DNA of 64,000 nucleotides from Anaerolineales bacterium. Its GTDB lineage: Bacteria; Chloroflexota; Anaerolineae; Anaerolineales; Villigracilaceae. Shown here one piece after another: positions 59,180-64,000 of the stretch. The notes beneath the pieces were generated by a model. The model was not told the origin of the DNA, did no database searches, and was given only the letters and a program-made list of their open reading frames with translations. Position 1 is the first letter of the stretch. Each line of letters opens with the position of its first letter. The DNA lies in the NCBI GenBank assembly GCA_016789305.1, contig JAEURJ010000013.1, positions 62,001-126,000 on the forward strand, given 5' to 3'. The translations under genes were made by a program, and so were the position numbers.

Positions 59180-60223
59180 TTACTCGTAACGAACCCGCGG
59201 ATCGAGGTAGGCGTATAAAATATCGGCGAGCAGATTTGAAAAAATAATGACCGTTGCGCCAATAATGAGTACAGTCATTAATACGGGATAATCGCGTTGT
59301 TCCGCGGCTTGATAATACAGCCGTCCCATGCCCGGCCATGCGAAGAGATATTCGACGAAGATCGCACCGCTGAAAATATACGGAAGGTCAAGTGCGAGCA
59401 ATGTAATTAATGGAATCAACGCATTGCTCAGGCCGTGTTTGTACAACACCATCCAGCGCGGAAGTCCTTTGGCACGCGCGGTTCGCAGATAATCCTTGTG
59501 AATGACTTCGAGCATGCTTGAGCGCATGAACCGCGAATACCATGAGATCCAGCCCAGGGCGCCGGTTAGAACCGGTAACGCCAGATGCCAGATTCGGTCC
59601 CCGAGATTAAATCCCTGTAACCCAAGCGTGGTAATTCCACCTGATGGCATGAGCGCTTCGCCGGTAAACGGATTCTTTAACCAGGCATAAAAAACAAGAA
59701 TCAGGATCAACCCCAGCCAAAATTCTGGAATGGCCTGACCCGCAAATGAGAATGTGGTTACAGTGATGTCGAATTTTGAATATTGCCGAACCGCAGAAAG
59801 AATACCGATGGGAATTGCCAGCAGGATCGCAGTCAGCATGGTGATCGACATCAGGTAGATCGTATTGGGCAGGCGTTCGCCGATTTCCTCCAACACCGGT
59901 TTGCGGGTGCGAAAGGAGAATCCAAAATCGCCGCGCAGGATTCCCTGACGTGTGCCGTTACTTTCCTTGACGCCGTCGCCATCCACATCCACCTTCATCC
60001 AATCGTTGCCAATCAGCCAGATGGCATATTGCACGGGAAGCGGTTGGTCCAACCCGAATTGACGTTTTAGAAGCTCGACTTTTTCCGGTTGAACATGGCG
60101 GCTCTGTCCCTGACCCGCAAGCGGTCCGCCCGGCGATAAATTCACCAACGCGAACAGAATCATACTAAGAAGAAAGAGCAGTCCAACAGTTTGGATGAGG
60201 CGGCGCAGGATGTAATACGTCAC
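59180..60223 (-). CDS. oligopeptide/dipeptide ABC permease, DppB type
   Basis: A 347-aa permease of the OppB/DppB family. It starts YYILRRLIQTVGLLFLLSMILFALVNLSPGG, then has the EAA loop YLRTARAKGLPRWMVLYKHGLSNALIPLITLLALDLPYIFSGAIFVEYLFAWPGMGRLYY near residue 245. Six membrane segments. It has an insert DGDGVKESNGT near residue 75 that resembles a calcium-binding loop, which is unusual. Stop is 3 bases before the DppC start. Confidence 0.93.
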   Translation of the reverse strand: MTYYILRRLIQTVGLLFLLSMILFALVNLSPGGPLAGQGQSRHVQPEKVELLKRQFGLDQPLPVQYAIWLIGNDWMKVDVDGDGVKESNGTRQGILRGDFGFSFRTRKPVLEEIGERLPNTIYLMSITMLTAILLAIPIGILSAVRQYSKFDITVTTFSFAGQAIPEFWLGLILILVFYAWLKNPFTGEALMPSGGITTLGLQGFNLGDRIWHLALPVLTGALGWISWYSRFMRSSMLEVIHKDYLRTARAKGLPRWMVLYKHGLSNALIPLITLLALDLPYIFSGAIFVEYLFAWPGMGRLYYQAAEQRDYPVLMTVLIIGATVIIFSNLLADILYAYLDPRVRYE

Positions 60224-60224
60224 G

Positions 60225-61940
60225 TTATTTTAAAGTCCAGTTCGCTGCATTCCAGGTGACGATATCGTTTGTAGAGGATTGAACCCCTTGTAACCGTGAG
60301 GAGTGCGCGTCGGCATTGGATGCGGTGAAGAGTAACGCTTCCGGAACCTGCTCATCAAGCACGGTGGCCATTTTACAAAAAGTTTCAAGGCGGGCAGTTT
60401 CGTCCAATGTGTAGGCTTCCTCCAGCAAAGAGTCGAACTCTTCATTGGACCAGCGCCCGTAGTTGTAGCCGTTATCCGGCGTGGCTGCATCTGTGCTGTA
60501 GTAACTTTGCAGGTAATCCGTCGGGTCGATGCCGGCGTAGCCATCGTCCCAAATGTCCATGTCGAAGTTGCCGCTTTGTTCAATACCGCCGTCTGTAGAA
60601 GCGGCCCATAAGACGCTTCCCTCCACGACTGTGATGTTTAATTTTATGCCGATCCCGCCAAGTTTTTCAGCAACGAACTGCTGGGTTAATTCCAAAGGCT
60701 CGCCGTAATCGGAATAGGTGATGAATTCCATTTCCATGGGATAGCCTTCTTCGGCGGTTCTGCAGTCATGGCATTCGCGGACGCCATCTCCGTCTTGATC
60801 CGTCCATCCTGCTTCCTCCAGCAACGCCTTGGCACCTTCCAGGTCGAAGGATGGCCGCGCAACATTTTCACAAACATAAGGCGGGCGGAAGAATTCCGTC
60901 CATGCCGGCTTGGCGTATCCGTAAAAGAATTCCTTTGCAATAGTATCCACATCGATGGCCATGCGAATCGCCTGACGGACCTTTACATTGGAAAGGATCG
61001 GGTGCGGGGTGGCGATGGGATTGGTGGTGCCTTTTGCAGCAAGGTTGAAAAAGATGCGCATCACCCAGCGATTATCCGGGCTCATGCTCACTTCCACATT
61101 GGGCACATCCTTCAATTCATCGATCATCTGTTCCGTGGACCACATATCCAGGTCGGCATCGCCGTTGATGAGCATGGTCTTTCTCACGGCTTGATCTGGA
61201 ACGATCTGGACGATGACTGAGTCGATTGCAGGTTTGCCTGTTTCAAAATAATTCTCATTCTTCACGAAGGTCATGTGATCGCCGTTGACCCATTCTTCGA
61301 GCTTGAAAGGACCGTTGCTCAAGGGCTGGCGTGCACAATCCCATGCGGAGAATCCCTGGCTGGCATCACAGTAGTGAGCAGGCCAGATCACCACCTGCTC
61401 TCCGCCGAATTGAGTTAAGTAGCCGGGGTAGACCGAACTGTACTTAATGATAAATGTATGATCGTCGATTTTTTCGATGCTGTCGATATAGTCGATGCCG
61501 GGGATCCAGCTGCCTTGATTGGGATCGAGAATCGCGTTGTAGGTAAAGATCACATCGTCTGCTGTAACAGGGACTCCGTCCGACCATTGAACGTCTTCGC
61601 GCATCTTCCAGGTGACTGTCATTGCGCCGGTGGTTTCGTCCTGCACCACACCGCCATTTTCGGTTGTCGGGAGTTCGGCGGCAATTTCGGTGAATACATT
61701 TCCATTCTGATCGATATCGGTCAGCCCCAACATGGTTAATTCCATGACGAGAGAATCGTAGCCGGTGTCGGTAATGACCGGGTTGAACGATGGCGGATCT
61801 TCCGGGATGACAATTGTGATGCTGTTGTTGGTGGCAGGGTCACTGCCGGCGGGTTGTGTGTTTTGCTGGCATGCTGCCAGGCTTGAGGTAAGAATGACCG
61901 CAACGGCCAGAAAGATAAAAATTCGCTTTGTTGCAGACAT
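60225..61940 (-). CDS. extracellular solute-binding protein, family 5
   Basis: A 571-aa lipoprotein of the OppA/DppA family. The signal has SLAACQQ (Cys at about residue 24). The domain begins IVIPEDPPSFNPVITDTGYDS, and WKMREDVQWSDGVPVTADDVIFTYNAILDP is the hallmark block, with CDASQGFSAWDC and SNGPFKLEEW later. An extra acidic loop EEAGWTDQDGDGVRECHDCRT (about 365-385) again resembles a calcium-binding EF-like loop. It binds peptides or sugars for the two permeases downstream. Start MSATKR follows aggag. Confidence 0.93.
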   Translation of the reverse strand: MSATKRIFIFLAVAVILTSSLAACQQNTQPAGSDPATNNSITIVIPEDPPSFNPVITDTGYDSLVMELTMLGLTDIDQNGNVFTEIAAELPTTENGGVVQDETTGAMTVTWKMREDVQWSDGVPVTADDVIFTYNAILDPNQGSWIPGIDYIDSIEKIDDHTFIIKYSSVYPGYLTQFGGEQVVIWPAHYCDASQGFSAWDCARQPLSNGPFKLEEWVNGDHMTFVKNENYFETGKPAIDSVIVQIVPDQAVRKTMLINGDADLDMWSTEQMIDELKDVPNVEVSMSPDNRWVMRIFFNLAAKGTTNPIATPHPILSNVKVRQAIRMAIDVDTIAKEFFYGYAKPAWTEFFRPPYVCENVARPSFDLEGAKALLEEAGWTDQDGDGVRECHDCRTAEEGYPMEMEFITYSDYGEPLELTQQFVAEKLGGIGIKLNITVVEGSVLWAASTDGGIEQSGNFDMDIWDDGYAGIDPTDYLQSYYSTDAATPDNGYNYGRWSNEEFDSLLEEAYTLDETARLETFCKMATVLDEQVPEALLFTASNADAHSSRLQGVQSSTNDIVTWNAANWTLK

Positions 61941-62118
61941 GAGGTCTCCTGTTATTTTTTTTTTGATAAGAAAGATATTATTGCATGGATTCCCCGTGAT
62001 GTTAAGGTTTTTGAAGAAAATATTTCTTAAAAAATGGAACGAAATCACCCGCAAATCCACCTGTTGAAAAACTTTACATTCCAAAAATGCCATGATAAAC
62101 TTTTGTCAGTTTGATCAA
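61941..62118. other. divergent promoter region
   Basis: About 180 bases between the binding-protein gene (minus) and the hairpin before the PfkB gene (plus). The stretch is AT-rich with long T and A runs (ttattttttttttgata). No clear operator or repeat was recognised. Confidence 0.4.
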
Positions 62119-62120
62119 TA

Positions 62121-62146
62121 TGGCGCACTCGCAGGAGTGCGCCTTT
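62121..62146 (+). terminator. hairpin upstream of the PfkB gene
   Basis: Stem ggcgcactc / gagtgcgcc with loop gcag, followed by tttt. Located 20 bases before the kinase start. It is terminator-like, so it may attenuate the kinase transcript, or mark the end of an upstream short RNA. Confidence 0.65.
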
Positions 62147-62165
62147 TACTGCGATAAGGAACAAC

Positions 62166-63122
62166 ATGGATATTCTTCTCACTGGTTCGGTTGCGTACGA
62201 TTATTTGATGACCTTCCCGGGTTTGTTCAAGGAACAGATCCTTCCCGAACGATTGGCTTCGATCAGCCTGTCCTTCCTTGTGGATGGCATGTCGAAACAG
62301 CGCGGCGGGATCGCGCCAAACATTGCCTATAGCATGGCATTGCTCGGACAAAGGCCGCGCGTGATGGCCACGGTGGGTGAAGACTTTGGCGACTATCGCG
62401 CCTGGCTTGATTCGAAAGGCGTGGATACTTCGTTGATGCAGGTAATCCCCGGATTATTCACCGCCTCTTTCTTCGCGACGACGGATCAGGCTTCCGCTCA
62501 AATTGCTTCTTTCTACCCTGGAGCCATGGGCGAGTCTGCCCGACAGTCGATCAAAGAATTGGAAAAGAAACCGGACCTTGTGATCGTTTCTCCGAGTGCG
62601 CCGGATGCGATGATGAAATTCCCTGCCGAATGCCGTGAGTTGGGAATCAAATATTTGTATGACCCCAGCCAGCAGGTGCTGAGACTCGAAGGCAGTGAAC
62701 TGGCCCGCGATATGGAAGGTGCGTACTTCCTCTTTTGCAACGATTACGAATTTGGGTTGATCTCGAAGAAAACCGGCTGGAGTCTCGACCAGATCCTCGA
62801 ACATGTGAAAGTGTTGGTGATCACACGCGGCAAAGATGGCGCGGATTTGTATTCCGACGGCGATTCGGTTCATATCCCGACGGTACCGGAAGATGAGATC
62901 GTTGACCCAACAGGCGTCGGGGATGCATTCCGCGGCGGTTTTTTGGCGGGATACTCCCTCGGCTTTGATTGGAAGTTGTGCGGCGAGATTGGCTCGCTGG
63001 CGGCAGTCTACTGCCTTGAACAACGCGGCACCCAGAACCATTCGTACACCCCCACAGAGTTTGTCGCCCGATTCCGCAGGCATTTTGACGATGCCGGCAA
63101 ATTGGACGCATTATTAAAGTAA
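62166..63122 (+). CDS. PfkB-family carbohydrate/nucleoside kinase
   Basis: A 318-aa kinase of the ribokinase/PfkB family. The N-terminal glycine block GGIAPNIAYSMALLGQRPRVMATVGEDFGDYRAWL and the C-terminal signature IVDPTGVGDAFRGGFLAGYSLG with catalytic Asp are complete. The family phosphorylates sugars or nucleosides. The next gene is S-adenosylhomocysteine hydrolase, so adenosine kinase is the favoured role, to clear adenosine made by that enzyme. The evidence is context only. Confidence 0.9.
   Translation: MDILLTGSVAYDYLMTFPGLFKEQILPERLASISLSFLVDGMSKQRGGIAPNIAYSMALLGQRPRVMATVGEDFGDYRAWLDSKGVDTSLMQVIPGLFTASFFATTDQASAQIASFYPGAMGESARQSIKELEKKPDLVIVSPSAPDAMMKFPAECRELGIKYLYDPSQQVLRLEGSELARDMEGAYFLFCNDYEFGLISKKTGWSLDQILEHVKVLVITRGKDGADLYSDGDSVHIPTVPEDEIVDPTGVGDAFRGGFLAGYSLGFDWKLCGEIGSLAAVYCLEQRGTQNHSYTPTEFVARFRRHFDDAGKLDALLK

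Positions 63123-64000
<878 letters not shown>

Overview
The window looks like a chromosomal segment of a Chloroflexota bacterium, most likely class Anaerolineae. This is an inference from gene style: lipoproteins with Thr/Pro-rich linkers, MoxR-DUF58-VWA clusters, tandem Amt transporters, GAF-rich kinases, and no obvious outer-membrane genes. It was not checked against any database. No tRNA, rRNA, CRISPR array or transposase was seen.

Region 1 (1-11.4 kb) is accessory DNA. Small, mostly AT-rich genes, nearly all on the minus strand, are separated by related 110-200 bp repeats. The better-preserved copies open with an RYYYAAC-like box and close with a GTTRRRY-like box, the signature of integron attC recombination sites. 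I read this as an integron cassette array without an integrase in view (CALIN type). Sites are degenerate on the left and well preserved from about 3 kb to 6 kb. Cassette genes include an acetyltransferase, a close-looking relative of the aminoglycoside adenylyltransferase ANT(2'')-Ia, an NADPH:quinone-type oxidoreductase and several unknown membrane proteins. An nhaA antiporter gene with a structured leader sits inside the array between two 105-bp direct repeats. The right edge holds a gene that may encode an HU-like DNA-binding protein, preceded by a 21-bp tandem repeat.

Region 2 (11.7-28.1 kb) is a nitrogen locus: an SLC13/ArsB-type transporter, a small membrane protein, two ammonium transporters, an amino-acid permease, a PP2C phosphatase with a Ser/Thr kinase, a GSI-alpha-like glutamine synthetase, GlnE, an E. 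coli-like glutamine synthetase with the adenylylation tyrosine, and a LysE exporter. GlnE carries two inserted ACT-like domains. A dyad close to TACYC-N5-GGGTAAT sits directly upstream of the -35 position of four promoters here. One of these promoters drives no protein gene. It drives a predicted sRNA of about 167 nt ending in a strong terminator. The single-stranded linker of that sRNA is perfectly complementary over 12 nt to the Shine-Dalgarno region of the second glutamine synthetase gene. This predicted circuit is the most interesting content of the window.

Region 3 (28.1-31.5 kb) is a two-component pair: a triple-GAF histidine kinase and a REC-REC-LuxR regulator. Region 4 (31.5-44.7 kb) is a minus-strand operon: a large membrane protein, an ABC-2 ATPase and permease, a coiled-coil membrane protein, a MoxR ATPase, a DUF58 protein, and two VWA membrane proteins, followed by a lipoprotein.

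Region 5 (44.8-55.8 kb) is mostly plus-strand: a class V aminotransferase, cell-surface proteins (NBR1-like lipoprotein, CAP-LysM), a patatin, an esterase, an L,D-transpeptidase, CcdA, a glutaredoxin-DUF2085 fusion, and the PgeF-YggS-YggT-DUF167 group. Region 6 (55.8-64 kb) holds a lytic transglycosylase and an oligopeptide-type ABC transporter on the minus strand, then a PfkB-family kinase and the start of S-adenosylhomocysteine hydrolase on the plus strand.
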